DNA of 64,000 nucleotides from Sciurus carolinensis (GCF_902686445.1 NW_025920105.1:1886999-1950998), one strand, 5' to 3'; counted from the first letter of the stretch, positions 10,824 to 22,680 are shown. Notes: generated by a model not told the origin, from the letters alone. Translations and numbers: made by a program.

Positions 10824-13800
10824 TCATGGATAGAATCCTATATCCATTTGTCCATCCTGCCTCGGTTATGCTGATGTTCTAAAAGTCCCAAGAAGTGAGT
10901 GCAACCTACATCTTTTATAGGTTAAAGTCTCTTTTGTTCTCCAATTCTCTCCCCCCTTATCTTTCTCCTTCCTGCCTACGTGACTAGGCCTGGTTTTGCA
11001 TTACTGAGAAACCATGGGCAGGGGGAGGGCCGAGGTGATTCAGGCAGGTAAGGGCCCAGGGGGCATTAATTAGCAGCTCTATGCTTGCACTCCTTGATAA
11101 AGGCAGGGAAATTTGGTAATCAATGGGCTCCGGAGATCCTTGACATTACATTCTTCCAGGGGCAGTCTCCAACTTCCAAAGGCAGATGGCTTCATGGCTT
11201 CATTTCCTTGAATTGACCCAATTCCCTATTTCAACACGAACTACCTGTCCTTAATTCTGGCTTCATTCCCCCCTTTAGCTATAGGAACTCCTAACTGCTT
11301 TAAGGAAAGGGTGCGTCGGTCGTTCTGGCTCCTTCAAAGCTGAAAGGGGGCAGTGAGGGGCAAGCAGTTTGGAGTTCCTTTTTTAAAAATCGGGTCAATC
11401 GAGGGGTCCAAGGTAGAAGTCTGGTTGGGGAAGAGCAGGTTGTAAAGTCATCTGGGGGTGGGTGCTTCTATGATAGAAGAACAAAAAGACATGAGTACTG
11501 AAATGAGATTAGTACAAAGTAAATGTTGCAGCATCTGGAACATGCCACCGAGTATCATGAAAATGACAGAAGTCAATCTCTCACCAGGCGGGTGGAAGAA
11601 TTTAGAATTTGTTCCCATAACTAGACCTAGCAAAGGCTGGAAAGGACAAGGCCTTTATTTGGGAACTTTAACATTGTCCAGGTTATCAGGAATGTAAACA
11701 CAACATTTAACTCTTAATGTCATAGATGTCCCAAAAAATATAGTTAAGCTACTTAATGTCATCTGATTTTTGTAAAATATCCCTTTATTGGTATAACCTG
11801 TGTTTAGTAGAGAGCTCTATACTTCTGTTACTTAGGGCTAGATAATCATACGAGCAAACATAGATTAAGTCTACCTGTGTAGCTTAGGAAGGTCTGCAGG
11901 CCTTAAACTGACTAAAAACTTCTGACTCTGGCAGTTTTTCTTGATAGTTATCAGGCACATTTGCTGAAGAGTCTTTCTTTCATTTGTAGCTTCTGGTCTT
12001 TATTCTAGTGGACTAACACAAGTGTACATCTTAAGTTACATTTAATTATTATTTCTTTTAAATGCCCAAGAATGGCTATATCTTGGTTTTCACTGTTTTT
12101 CTGGGTGTCTAAGATCAAGCTGGTCAAATTGACCTGGTTCCTGTCTTGTTAAAGAGTCAGCTGATTTCCCACAGGGGCCACTTGTAGAGAACTTAAGAGC
12201 AGCTTCTTAGCTCCACCAGTGCCATTGTTTAGGCAGGGTCTCCTTGATGAGGTGACTTCCTTTGGAAGCATTAAGGGATGTCTCCCTTTTTCCATGACCC
12301 TCCTCTGCATCAGAAGCACTGAGTGATTTTTCATCCTCTAGTCTCAACAATCTCCTTGATCAGGAGGTTGTGTGACACAGAGTTGCAAAGCTCCTTAGAG
12401 AAGTTCTCTTGTTCGTGGGTTCATGCTGACTGAGGACAAAAGATCCAAATACTGGCCTATCTTGCCTTCTGTATTTAATTCCAATCTCTAAGTTTGATCT
12501 TAATCATCCAGCAAGCCAGTTTCACCAGTCAAAAGTAAGAGTACTGGGCTTTAACTTTAATGTCCATAACTTTACAGTTATTTACTCTTTTATCTAACTG
12601 GAGTCTGCAATAGTACTGGAAGTTACCACTATCTGTTCTATAGGTGATGGCTTATTATCACAAGTTACCTAGGTTGCGTGTTCTTGAAGCAGCTACTTCT
12701 GCAAAACATTAACAGGTAACAGTTTCACAAAATGAAATTAGCAAGAGTAAAAATATATTCTGCTTGTATAATAGCTATCTTGAATTTTGACTGAGAACCA
12801 CATTATATTCCCTATTTGAGATCATAGTAATTTTACAACAAAAACCAATCTTTTGATTATAACTTTAAATAAGCTGAAGTCTGACTTATTTTGGAGTCAC
12901 TCTAACATGCAGTAAGGTGGGAGGCAGAGCCTTATCTCAGGTAAGGCGTGACTCTTTACAGATCTTAAGTGTTCTAATTCTGATGTTGATTTTTGCTTCT
13001 TCCTTAAATATCATTAAGTAGTTTACATATACTGTTTCCTGAGTCTATATAAACTTTATAATTAACACAATTTAACATTGTATCTAAAACATGAATCAAA
13101 GAAAGGCTGAGAGAGCTTTTAACTTTCCTTTTGTGTGTCAAAGTGGCAAAATATTTTCATGTTTCACAAAATTAACCTTTAAACAAGTCAGGCTCTAATG
13201 TTTAGAAATACATCTACATTTGAAATTCTTTATCTCAGTGTAAAAAGTAACAAATTTTACATATACCCTATTGATAACAGGTCCTATAATAGAACATTAA
13301 ATGATAAAAATAAATCCCCAATAAAATTTACTCTTTATAAGTTTAAAATTACCATTACAGACAAGTTTCCCTGCTTTAAAACTTGTATACCTGAAAATAT
13401 GAACACATTTAATATACAACTAGTGACCATTTCACAATTACCTTGACACTTTCATTTTACCAAATTTAGTTTTTTTTTAAGAAAAATGTAGACTCTGTAA
13501 CACAGTACAATACTCTAACAGTTGTTTAACCATAATTGTATACACCCCAATTTTTAAGACTAATTGTTCTAAAGAATAAAACTTAATAGCCACAAAGTTA
13601 AGAGTAAATTAGTGTTTCTAAGAAATCCTTGCCATTTTACCATGTCATTTTACCATATAGATTAAACTTTGGTTTATATAAGAACATTAGTATTTCACCT
13701 TAGGAAAAACCTTAAATAGCTTTAACTGTCTTATATACATACAACCAACTTAGTTACACACAAACTTGTTGAAACTTGCCCTTTACTTACACACAGACTT

Positions 13801-15285
13801 TCTTAGCACTTACTTAGACCCTCATGTATTTCATCACACAAGCACTTTCTTACCCAGAAACATTTCCTTTTCCCTTTTACTATATTTCCATACCCAGAAC
13901 CTTTTATTTTCTCTTTCCTATTTGTTGACCCCTTTTTGTTCACATTCTGAAACAACTCTTATGAAATTTCTGAACTTAGATAAATTACTCTATTTTAATA
14001 AGATTAAATAGTGTGTTGTTTATAGTACTCTAGTTGAAACACAGTTGAAACTTTTGGGACCCTTTGTATATAGAATTCCACTTGTTAGGACATAACTCTT
14101 AGTAACCTTGTTTTTAGTTTAGTGATGACACAAAGCAAGTTTAAACCCTTTTTATTTACCAACCTATGAAAACACCAATAATGTTTAAGTATGATACTCC
14201 ATGGAATTTAAGGAGTTAAGAGTACTTGATGTTATTTAACAATTAGCATTTTAACTTTGTAAATTAATCAGATGTCTCTACAAACACATTTGAGTAATCC
14301 CATACATGTTAACTCTAATTCACTTATTCTGTAAAAACCAAGAAATCAGACAAGTGTCCTGAACAGTATTTGCTGTCTCTTTCCTGTTGAAGAAAAGTCC
14401 TAGAAACAATTGATATTAGACATTTTATTAACATCAATATTTTATTAGATTGATCACCTACAGACTTGTGAGTTATTTTCAAAGACATTTTACTTTCATT
14501 AGTTTACCCAATTTGAATTGAACCTTTAAATCACGTGAATTAAAAGTATTTGTATCCATTTTTAAATTTTAATTTTAGGAGCGCTCAGTTTTGATACAGA
14601 CAAAACATGACACCAGACAGCACGACATACAAATAACACAAAATCAAAGGCCTTGTAACTTTATAGGTGAATCTCCATTGCAATGTAACAGATGTTCAAG
14701 AACTCTAGTTGAATAAAAAATAGAACTGATCAAAAAAATCATGAGCTCAAAAAATATAGAATTAAAAAAAACAAGAGTCCTGGAAAATGATACGGCCGTT
14801 AATTACTTTAGTAAGGCACCATAAAATTTGCTTTTGCTGGAGTTTAGGTAAGGCTCTTTTTTACCTTTTTCCTTGAGTTTGAGACCGGTCTCCTACCAAG
14901 CCTTTAGGCCTCCTATTTACATTCCAATATAAGCCTTGACTGAGATCTGGAAGGATCTAACAGGTTTTAATAGAAACCTTATGCCTAAGGCACTTCAGCC
15001 ATCTCATCAGGACAGGTTGGATGTCAAAGAAAATTATGAGACCTTATTTTCCATTTCTTTTGAGAATGAAGCTACTTTGCTAAGTTCCTCACTGAGATAT
15101 GCAATTGGTTATTGAGCTGCCTATGACTGCTTATCCAGGATTTATTTTCCCCTTTGTGACAAACAGGTTAAATCTTGCTTCATAAGTAAGCTGAGGACAG
15201 GAGCTTGAAGTAAGGCCCCTTCCTGGGGCAGAATATTGTCCTATGGTGGCTATTTCCTGTAGTATTGAACCTGTTGATGACATAA
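10824..15285 (-). pseudogene. Degraded 3' pol and env-equivalent region of the provirus
   Basis: This is the place for RNase H, integrase and env, and its length (about 4.5 kb) is right for them. I could recognise no conserved motif. The interior, particularly 11.7-14.8 kb, is very AT-rich and notably poor in G on the plus strand (poor in C on the viral sense strand), with stops in all frames. It may be decayed pol/env or non-viral filler in a non-autonomous element. Confidence 0.5.
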
Positions 15286-15483
15286 TTAAGCTTTATTTTT
15301 TGAGATCTTATAATTTCTATTAGCTAAGAAGTTTAGGAGTTCTGCAATGGCCTTTTGATATTCCTCCTGGGTGGAGGCACATAAAAGATGTACTTTACTT
15401 ACTGGAGAACAATCACAGAATGTTTTATCTCTGAATTTTGTTAAGTCCTTAGCTAAGGTTTGTCCGGAACAGGTGAGGGCCAT
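15286..15483 (-). pseudogene. Reverse transcriptase remnant (pol)
   Basis: A 65-codon open stretch on the minus strand contains ASTQEEYQKAIAELLNFL and KISKNKA, resembling the segment after the catalytic box of gammaretroviral RT (alanine-rich start, a helix ending in LL, then a lysine-rich SKNKAQ-like end). The catalytic YxDD box is not in the fragment. It lies 2.2 kb downstream of the gag start, slightly short of the usual distance, which suggests deletions in gag or pro. Confidence 0.65.
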
Positions 15484-17399
15484 CTAAATCCTGAGGCAAA
15501 ACTGTCTAGGTTAGTTGAAATACAGTATCTGGTTCCTCAAAGGCAAACAAATTGCTATTCAGAGTCTAGCATAAACAGGACAAGCCATCTTTTAAATCTA
15601 ACTTAGTAAACCAAGCAGCAGTTGGAATCCAAGATAAAAGTGTATGGATTAAGAACTACAGGGTGGGGGAAATTACTGCTTCATTATTCAAAGGTTCTGG
15701 ACTAGGCAGTTTGCTTTTTAACTCCTAAAATGGGCAAATTGCATGGACTATTGCAAGGCATTAAAATGTTTCTATCAGTTTGAATAATCTTTAATAAGTC
15801 CTTTTTCTTGCCTATATGTTCCCTTTTCTTTCTTTTTGATGTCTACTAAAGAATGGAAGATGCAAGTTGGAGAAGATCATCTAAGGATTGATCAGGGCCA
15901 CGTGCCAATTTTGTAATTTCCTCTAAATATTTGGGGCTGACTAAATGATAAATTTATACTTTAAAAGTAGGTGGCCCTTTAGGGATTCAGGATTCAGAGT
16001 GGTGTGCTTTCTTATTGCTTTCCTATGTCTCCCCATGAAAATAGCAGGACTTTAGTGAAGGCTGCATAATAGTTTTTTAGGCATCCTACTCATTATTTGA
16101 ATCCCAGTTAGGATGGTTTCTGGGAACTGCCTGTGCTCTAGATGGTTAATAGCATAATTTTCCAGGTGAGGTCAAATACCTGGCATAAGTTTTGAAACAT
16201 CTCAATATTTATTAGGATCCTCCAAAAGCCTTCTTAAATTTTTGTCTATCTTAAGTTGGGAGGGTTCCCTCAATTTTCCTCCCTTAGTGGGCGATTCCTC
16301 AAGACTTTCTTCTCTCATGGTAGAGCTTATTGCTGTCAAGCATGGTAACATAAGAAAGGCACTTTTCTTGATCACTTGCAATTTAGCAGTATGCAGGCTA
16401 GTGGTGAACCTGGCAATACTGTTGAGAGAGAAGCTCCCTTCTGAGTTAGAAGTATTAGGGACGTCTCCCTAACTGAACTTCCTTACGGTCCAGAAAAACC
16501 CGTCTCTCACTACCTGGCTTTGCCAAAGTTATTGCTGGCCTTCTTCGGCAAAGTGCGAGGGTCCTAGTTTGCCCTGTGCTAGAGACCCTGGGAGGATTCA
16601 GACTTAAGGGCATTACTGCTTTCCTCCTGCCACTATAAACTCCTAATTATGAAAAGCGTTGACGAAAGTAAAAAGTGTGCCTTTTGCCTATCTTTTTACC
16701 CTGTAGACTAAAGGAATCTCTGGAGGGTGAGGGGACATCTATTGGGAGTTAGGCATATAACGCCCTTTGCTTGGAGGGTCTCACGGGAGAGGTTTTTAAA
16801 TGCCTCCCTCTTGCAGCTTAAAGAGAACACAGTGAGCACATTTAAGCATGGAAACAGTAATGGGGAGACTCTAGATGTCTAGACTAGTGAAGGCTAACTA
16901 AGCGAACAAAGGGAACCTGGGCATTTTCATACTAATCATCCCAGGCCTTAATCCTACAGCTTGAATTCCTAATGTGTGACCGGCAAGGGAAGGGGAGCAT
17001 CCAGGAGCGAGTGGATGTGTGGGAGTGTTGTGCACTTGTACAGCCCATACGGAGGCAAGGGTGATTGGCACTTTCCCTCAGTGCCATTGTCTACTGATCA
17101 CCCTGGATACCCCTCAGGGCTGTCGGGAGGGGGAGTCTGGAGAAGGAACCTTTGGGGTCCACCCGAGAGCAGCCCGGGCCGAGAACCCCGCAGTTGCTCC
17201 AACCCTTCCTCCACCTCCACGCATCCTGGGCAGATCAGGACTAGGGACACTGTGTACTTGTGGCAATTGCGCTCCGGACTTGGACAGAAAAGTAGGAAAT
17301 GGCTTTGGCAGAGTCCAACATGCCTACAGAGCAGGTGATTGGAACTTGCCTGGGCCAGGAAACCTCTCACCCAAGTCTTAAGGATGGCAGCTGCACTAA
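15484..17399 (-). pseudogene. Degraded gag-pro and 5' pol region of the provirus
   Basis: It is the expected location of capsid, nucleocapsid, protease and the RT fingers. The part at 16.97-17.4 kb is GC-rich and proline-rich in several frames, as in the spacer domain after matrix. No intact domain is readable, and frameshifts and stops are frequent. A 120-codon plus-strand frame here is antisense to the element and is treated as a shadow. Confidence 0.5.
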
Positions 17400-17717
17400 C
17401 TGCATTTAAGTAGCCGACAGGTGCCCATTTTGCCCTCCAAAAATAAAGAGACAGAAAGAAAGATGCACTTCAAACAGATAGATGTGGGGTGTGTGGAGAG
17501 AGAAGCTTACTTACCTTGGCGTAAATCTCCCTGGGGCCTCCAGATGAAAGACCCTTCTTTGGGCCAGCCTACATTGAAGGTTGGCCATTCAGAGGTGCAG
17601 AGGGTTACCCACTTCTTCTTTTTTTTTGACCTCTACCAAAAAGTTGCTGGCACGGTTTCGGACGTCTTGCCAATGGTCGAGGGTGAGACTCAGGGGGGTT
17701 ACCATGGATTGCCCCAT
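17400..17717 (-). pseudogene. gag matrix start of the provirus, frameshifted
   Basis: On the minus strand a start codon at 17,717 opens [16 protein letters not shown]. That is the Met-Gly myristoylation-type N-terminus and TPLSLTL/HW signature of gammaretroviral matrix. The frame stops at about 17,589. The next recognisable matrix piece ([12 protein letters not shown]) continues in another frame at about 17,575-17,530, so the gene is broken by a frameshift. Gag would form the virion shell; this copy cannot make it. A strong splice-donor match lies within at about 17,506-17,516. Confidence 0.85.
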
Positions 17718-18184
17718 TTCAGTCTTGCTAGTGAAAAGGAAGTTAAGAAACAGGCACAAGAGGACAAAGACAAGACAGCACAAGAGAACAAAGACAAGAC
17801 AACAGATCACAAACGCTGCGCGTCTTCGGCACAAACCGAAAGTACCAAGTGGTGTCGGAGAGCGTAAGTCCCTCCGGCCAAAAAAACAAGGTGACGTATT
17901 CCTCGGATACGTGCAGAGTCCCGAAGAATCGGGCACCTAGGTCCCCTGGGAGGTCTCCCAGGGTGGCAGGGGAGAAGTCTGAGTTTGTCAGCTCCTTCTC
18001 GGGCTGCCCAAAGTACAAAGTGACCACGCGTGATCAGACTAACACTGCGCTCAAGACGTGGAAACAGACATGCAGAGATTCAAGAAATATGACAACACGA
18101 CAACGAGCTCGAGCTGGCCAGCTTACCTCCCAGTAGTTCTTCCAGAAGTTCCTCGGGCAGGGATTTGGGGCAGCAAGAACACCG
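17718..18184 (-). other. 5' untranslated leader of the provirus
   Basis: The 467 bp between the primer site and the gag start are the place for packaging and splice-donor signals. A minus-strand frame of about 94 codons ends before gag, and two near-identical short units (AAGACAAGACA-like, 17,766-17,806) form a small tandem duplication. I cannot identify the packaging signal by eye. Confidence 0.6.
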
Positions 18185-18202
18185 ATCTCGGTGGAAACTC
18201 CA
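18185..18202 (-). promoter_or_regulatory. Primer-binding site, tRNA-Gln type
   Basis: On the transcribed strand it reads TGGAGTTTCCACCGAGAT, 2 nt after the 5' LTR. It complements the 3' end of mammalian tRNA-Gln at 17 of 18 positions (the canonical site has G where this has T at position 6). It marks the element as a GLN-primed class I retrovirus. Confidence 0.88.
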
Positions 18203-18204
18203 GA

Positions 18205-18683
18205 TGAAAGACCCTCCGTCCCCCTGTCCAAGGAAGATCACGTGAAGACACTGGCTGCAAAAGCAAGAGGCTGTTTATTGATACACAGGCACCTGCGGGT
18301 GCTCCGCAAAACCTCAGCCGGAGTTTCGGTGAACTGGCACACCGGGCTTTGGGGTACAGGTTTTTTATAGGGTAAAGGGGCAGGTTTCGCGCGCAGTAAG
18401 CAACAGGTTTCTTATTGGCTATTTTGAATCCAGCACATAGGTCACCTAAAGGGTAAGGTCGTTTTTCGTACTATGTTCCTGGAAATTTTTGCTTGACATC
18501 TTTATGGTTCCTGCTTATCAGTTCCTGTTTGTTCAGAGATGGTCTGTGCTTTCCCAACCGCCCTGTTCTTTCTCAACCTGTTTATCAGTTTGACGACCTC
18601 CGGGTAGGTCGTGCAACCTTCCCGGGGGGGTTGGGTGGAGTGACCTAGGTCATGGGTTTAAGACACGGAGCTGGGGCCTTTCA
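18205..18683 (-). repeat. 5' LTR of the provirus
   Basis: A direct repeat of 10,326-10,805 with the same termini, 479 bp. Differences from the other LTR are mostly single C/T or G/A changes (for example CATCC versus CGTCC near the start, and GTCATGC versus GTCGTGC). The right target-site copy is CTGG at 18,684-18,687. As 5' LTR it would have supplied the promoter for minus-strand transcription. Confidence 0.95.
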
Positions 18684-18730
18684 CTGGGGTTCTGATGCTT
18701 CTACCTTATCATGGTTTTAGCAACTTCCTT

Positions 18731-18779
<49 letters not shown>

Positions 18780-18911
18780 TTTATTATCATTCAGCCCTTC
18801 AATGTTCAGTGTAAAATTCTGACCACCTTAATGGAAAAAGGGAGGGGGATGTCTAATTTTCTGTGACTCATGTCATTTTATTATGTATGTATGTATGTAT
18901 GTATGTATATA
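18731..18911. repeat. A run, (TA)n and (ATGT)n
   Basis: A 16-bp A run (18,731-18,746) is followed by about 15 TA units. An ATGT array lies at 18,883-18,910. Confidence 0.95.
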
Positions 18912-19107
18912 TGTATTTTAAGGGTTTTGGGGGTGGATGTACACTAAGGACACTTGATGACCGAGCTACATCTACATCCACAGACTTTTGTTTTTTTTAA
19001 ACAGTGGGTTAGTGGGTTACCCAGTTTATCCAGGCTACCCAGGCTGGCCTTGAACTTGGGACCCTCTGGTCTCAGCCTCTGGAGAGACTGTGCCACCGTG
19101 CTTGGCT
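18904..19107 (-). mobile_element. Composite ID-B1 SINE, antisense, degraded
   Basis: The ID part is poor (GATGACCGAGCTACATCTAC). The B1-like half is clearer: CAGGCTGGCCTTGAACTTGG, then GACTGTGCCACCGTGCTTGG. It is oriented on the minus strand. Confidence 0.75.
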
Positions 19108-19202
19108 CATGCGTCAGTTTAAAATGTGCTTCATCTCCAAATGTTTGACAGTATTGATAGTGTTTTAATTATTTATTTCTACCTTTCTTTCTGTTTTCTT
19201 TT

Positions 19203-19407
19203 TAGTGGCAGGGCTGGAACCCAGTGCTGCTAAACCACCCAGCTCCAACCCTGATCCTTTTTATTTGATTTTATTCTCTTATTATAATTATTATTATTAA
19301 TTTTGACACAGTGTTGTTCAGTTTCCCAGGCACTTGCTGAATTGCTGAAGCTGGCATTGAATTTGGGATCCTCCTAAGACAGGCAGAGGCCACTGTGCCC
19401 GACCTCT
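19203..19407 (-). mobile_element. Composite ID-B1 SINE, antisense, degraded
   Basis: The ID part (CAGGGCTGGAACCCAGTGCT ... CACCCAGCTCCAACCC) is followed by a T-rich link with ATT repeats, then a B1-like half (CTGGCATTGAATTTGGGATC, GCCACTGTGCCCGACC). Confidence 0.75.
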
Positions 19408-19552
19408 ACCTTACTGTCCCAGTGTTCAGAGAAGAGATGTGGCATGATTTCCTATTTTGTTGAGGTTTGCTTCATGTTCCTTTCCAAGGTTAAGTTTGAT
19501 CGACATTTTGCATATGCTCATCACAAAAACGCATATTCTTTTTATTTTCTTT

Positions 19553-19668
19553 CTTTTTTTTCTTTTCTTTTTCTTTTTTTTTTTTTTTTTTTTTGCAGAA
19601 GGTGTTGGCGATTAAACCCAGGGCCTTGTGCTTGACAGGCAAGCACTTTATGAATGGAGCGGGCTGAC
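19553..19668 (-). mobile_element. ID SINE, antisense, with long T run
   Basis: About 40 bp of T-rich sequence is followed by GTGTTGGCGATTAAACCCAG GGCCTTGTGC and an AGGCAAGCAC box, the inverted ID body. The 3' end is lost. Confidence 0.75.
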
Positions 19669-20623
19669 AAACCTCGCATTGCTAGCTTTTGCATGAACAC
19701 TGACTACTATGTGCAGAACTGAGCAGGGTTGCAAAGGTTCGAGTTATACAGAGACAGATACAAATGAAGGCAGACATGGCAAGATTTCTCCTGATTTCAG
19801 TAACCCAGAGTGCGTGGTGTTTTGCTCTATGTAAACAACCACTGTTTGTGTTTCTGTTTCTGTTTTTTTTTTTTTTTAATCTTAAGCAAAGGCAGCCTGT
19901 CTTTTTTTTTTTTTTTTTTTTTTGCAGTATTTGGGTCTGCTACCGAGTATGCAATGACCCGACTTGTGGTTCAAGAAAATGCTTATTTCTGAGGAAAAAA
20001 ATAAACAACAAATGACAAACGTAGATAAAACCTGCCACACAGACATGATAGAACTGGACGGGGAAGGATTCCAAGGGACCGTTCATCTACAATGTTTTGT
20101 CTAAAAAAAAAGGGAACCCAAACGCCAAACACAGGCAAATCCAACTGATTTTTACATGTTTCTCTCCAGAGCCAAAGGAATTTACTGCAGGAAATGGAGC
20201 TGGATTCCAAGGAAGGGTGTTTCAAAGCAGAGGCCTCTGAAGATCCCTAAGCTCTTCTCATTGAAAGTATTTTTAAATGACCTCCAATCAGATATCTGCC
20301 TTTTAAATGGGGTAAAGGGGTCATTTATTTAATAGAAATCAGAGAGAGGGAGAGAGCTGTGGAAGATGGAGGGGGGTGCTGTAAACAGATTCAAACCCCC
20401 CAAATAGAAATCATTGTAATTCAAAGGCTGGAGAACTGGAGATGGGGGCTGTAGTGATTCAGTGGCAGAATGATCTAAAATCTGTGACCAAATGTAAAGC
20501 AAGAGTGGTTGGAAACAGTAAGGAAGAAAAGACCAACGATGGAGGGAGGGAAGGGTGATGGTGAGATCCACTGAGAACCAGTGCAGGAAGAGAGTTCAGT
20601 ACAGTCTGGAGCTATGTGATTCT

Positions 20624-20657
<34 letters not shown>

Positions 20658-21008
20658 CCTCCCTCCCTCTCTCTCTCCCTTTCTCTTTCTTTCTCTGCCA
20701 TCTATCTAATTTTTTTTATTAGTTTAAATCATTGTGGAGTATTACCCAGATAGATTCTGCATCCTGCTCCAGGGTATGTGGGGATTGTTGTTCAGTTTAA
20801 GAAGACCTGTATGCTCCCTTTAGTTCCAGAGACCCTGCTCATGACCACCAAAAATATCCTTGCACCACAGTCTTCCCCATGTTCCACAGGCTCCAGAAGG
20901 AAGATACAGAAATGCAAGACCTTGGTACATTCAAAATGTCTCCTGTTCTCAGTCAGTCTGAAAACACTGGTCACCAGGCACAGGCTTAACACAATGTGCC
21001 TCTCTGAT

Positions 21009-21050
<42 letters not shown>

Positions 21051-21688
21051 ACACTAGAGAGAGGCCTAGGAGAGAAAGATCTCAAAGGTCACAAAATCTA
21101 AGTCCTCAGTCCTAAGTGTAAGTGCAAAAGGGTGGGAGGCAGACCTCCTCGACGGATTCAGAGAAGACTTTATTCCTCTGTGGACTTGGACGCTGTCGGG
21201 ACCCATTTTTCTGATGGGAAAATCGGACCCTGTTACAGGGGTAATTTTGGTTTTTGGGGAATGATGATGCAATCATTGGAAGTCGCATACCTGCAAAGGT
21301 TTTGACCCTCAGGGGCTAGTTGTACAGGTTAAAACTTTAAGTTAGGAAGGTGGTGGTTGTAAAAAGGTTGAAACTCATTGGGCTTCTTCTAGGATCCTTT
21401 GTTTCCCAGAGTTTCCATCTGTGCTGTGCCTCTATGTAGGGCTACTCTGCGATGGCGGAAGGTCTAAGTTTAGGGCCCGTTGCTGTTGTTGCTATTAGGA
21501 AAGGTTTGGCCGATTTTCCCTCCCTCCCCCAGAGCTACACTGTCCCTCTGTTTCCCTTGGGTAGCTATATTTTAGGAATCTTCTTTTCCATAACCCTTCG
21601 ATGAGGAAGAGCGAAAATGGGAATCTTGGGTTGACCAAATGTCACGCAAAAGAGAGACACAGACTGGGTGCTGGTGGGACACCTGGAA
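19669..21688. other. IGS stretch with microsatellites, no gene seen
   Basis: It contains T runs at 19,863-19,878 and 19,902-19,923, a (CT)n/CCCT tract at 20,632-20,696 and a perfect (GA)n at 21,012-21,049. The remainder looks unique. Small ORFs crossing these repeats show no domain. Confidence 0.65.
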
Positions 21689-22112
21689 TTACATTGACCC
21701 TATTCGGGACACCACAGAGCCCTGAGCTGGGAGGATCACAAGTTCAAGACCAGCTTGGGGGATAAAGCGAGAAAATCTCTGTCCCAAGAGAAAATGATAA
21801 GCCCTCCCTCCCTGTGTGGTGGTGTGTGGGTGACACTGCAGCAGCTTGGGCAGCTGAGGCCGGAAGATGGATTGTGAGTTCAGAGTCACCCTCGGCCACC
21901 TAGTGAGAAGCTGCCTGAGAATAAAAAGAAAGAGTGGTTCGGGATGTGGCTCCATGTTTAAGCGCCCCTGGGTTCCATCACCCTGGGACCAATAAAGGAA
22001 TGAATGAATGAATGGATGAATGGATGGATGGAAGGATGGATGGATGAATGAACAAATAAATGTGTGGATGCAGCTCAGGGATAGATCACCGCCAGGTTCC
22101 ATCCCCAGTAAT
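21689..22112 (+). mobile_element. B1-ID composite SINEs, sense, with GAAT/GGAT tail
   Basis: A B1-like piece (AGCTGGGAGGATCACAAGTT CAAGACCAGC) starts about 21,722. A second copy (GCTTGGGCAGCTGAGGCCGG ... GTGAGTTCAGAGTCACC) at about 21,842 is joined to an ID half (GTGGTTCGGGATGTGGCTCC ... CCTGGGTTCCATCACCC), followed by a GAAT/GGAT array at 21,992-22,056. A further ID part is at 22,057-22,112. Confidence 0.75.
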
Positions 22113-22124
22113 GAAAAAAAAAAA

Positions 22125-22290
22125 GTTTGTTTCTGTATGTATGTATTTATGTATGTATGTACATACGTATGTATGTATGTATGCATGCATGCATGCATGC
22201 ATGCAAGTGTGTGTGCATGTCTGTGTTTATATACCAAATACTGTATATACATATGTGTGCATGTACATGTGTGTATATATATATTCTTTT
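22125..22290. repeat. (TATG)n / (GCAT)n complex repeat
   Basis: TATG units change to GCAT/ATGC units (22,180-22,205), then to a GTGT/TATA-rich stretch. Cys/Met/Tyr-rich frames here are artefacts. Confidence 0.93.
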
Positions 22291-22597
22291 ATTTCTTTTT
22301 ACATATTTTCATTTATATGGGAGCGAAGGCACTCAATCACCCACAGAATGTACCAAAGTCCCTGGTAGTCAAAGGTCATAGGTCACCTTTGCTGCAGAGA
22401 CACACGCAAGCTATGCTTCTCTCTTGCCAGCCTGTCTAAATGAGAGAGGCAGAAGACAAATACATGTAGACTTTCCACACGTGCCTGACCAGATTCCACC
22501 ACGGGTGGGCCAGGAGTCCTCATCTCTTCCTTCTCAGTCATGCCCCCCCCCGACACCGGTGACAGTGGCTTTCATGTTTTCTGGTCAGCCACCCCCC

Positions 22598-22677
22598 TTT
22601 CCTTTTCTTTCCTTTTCTTTCCTTTCCTTTCCTTTTCTTTCCTTTCCTTTCCTTTCCTTTCCTTTCCTTTCCTTTCC
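22598..22677. repeat. (TTTCC)n pentanucleotide array
   Basis: About sixteen TTTCC or TTTTC pentamers form a pure pyrimidine strand of 80 bp. Confidence 0.97.
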
Positions 22678-22680
22678 TGT

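Larger units (their letters stand above)
10326..18683 (-). mobile_element. Full-length class I (gammaretrovirus-like) endogenous provirus, defective
   Basis: The 8358-bp element is transcribed on the minus strand. It has two LTRs of 479-480 bp, both TGAAAG...CTTTCA, flanked by CTGG on both sides (10322-10325 and 18684-18687), a 4-bp target duplication. Next to the 5' LTR is a primer-binding site matching tRNA-Gln, and next to the 3' LTR is a polypurine tract. The interior keeps a gag start and an RT fragment, but stops and frameshifts are frequent and env is not recognisable. By eye the LTRs differ at about 13 positions (about 2.7%). Length and spacing of the landmarks fit a murine-leukemia-type genome layout. 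Confidence 0.92.

Noticed and set aside
10806..18184. APOBEC3 (G-to-A) hypermutation of the provirus
   Set aside because: The bias is C-poor on the viral sense strand; no G-to-A excess in the expected contexts stands out.
21689..22439. Long frames rich in Cys/Met/Tyr or His/Ile on both strands
   Set aside because: They translate SINE sequence and TATG/GCAT microsatellites.
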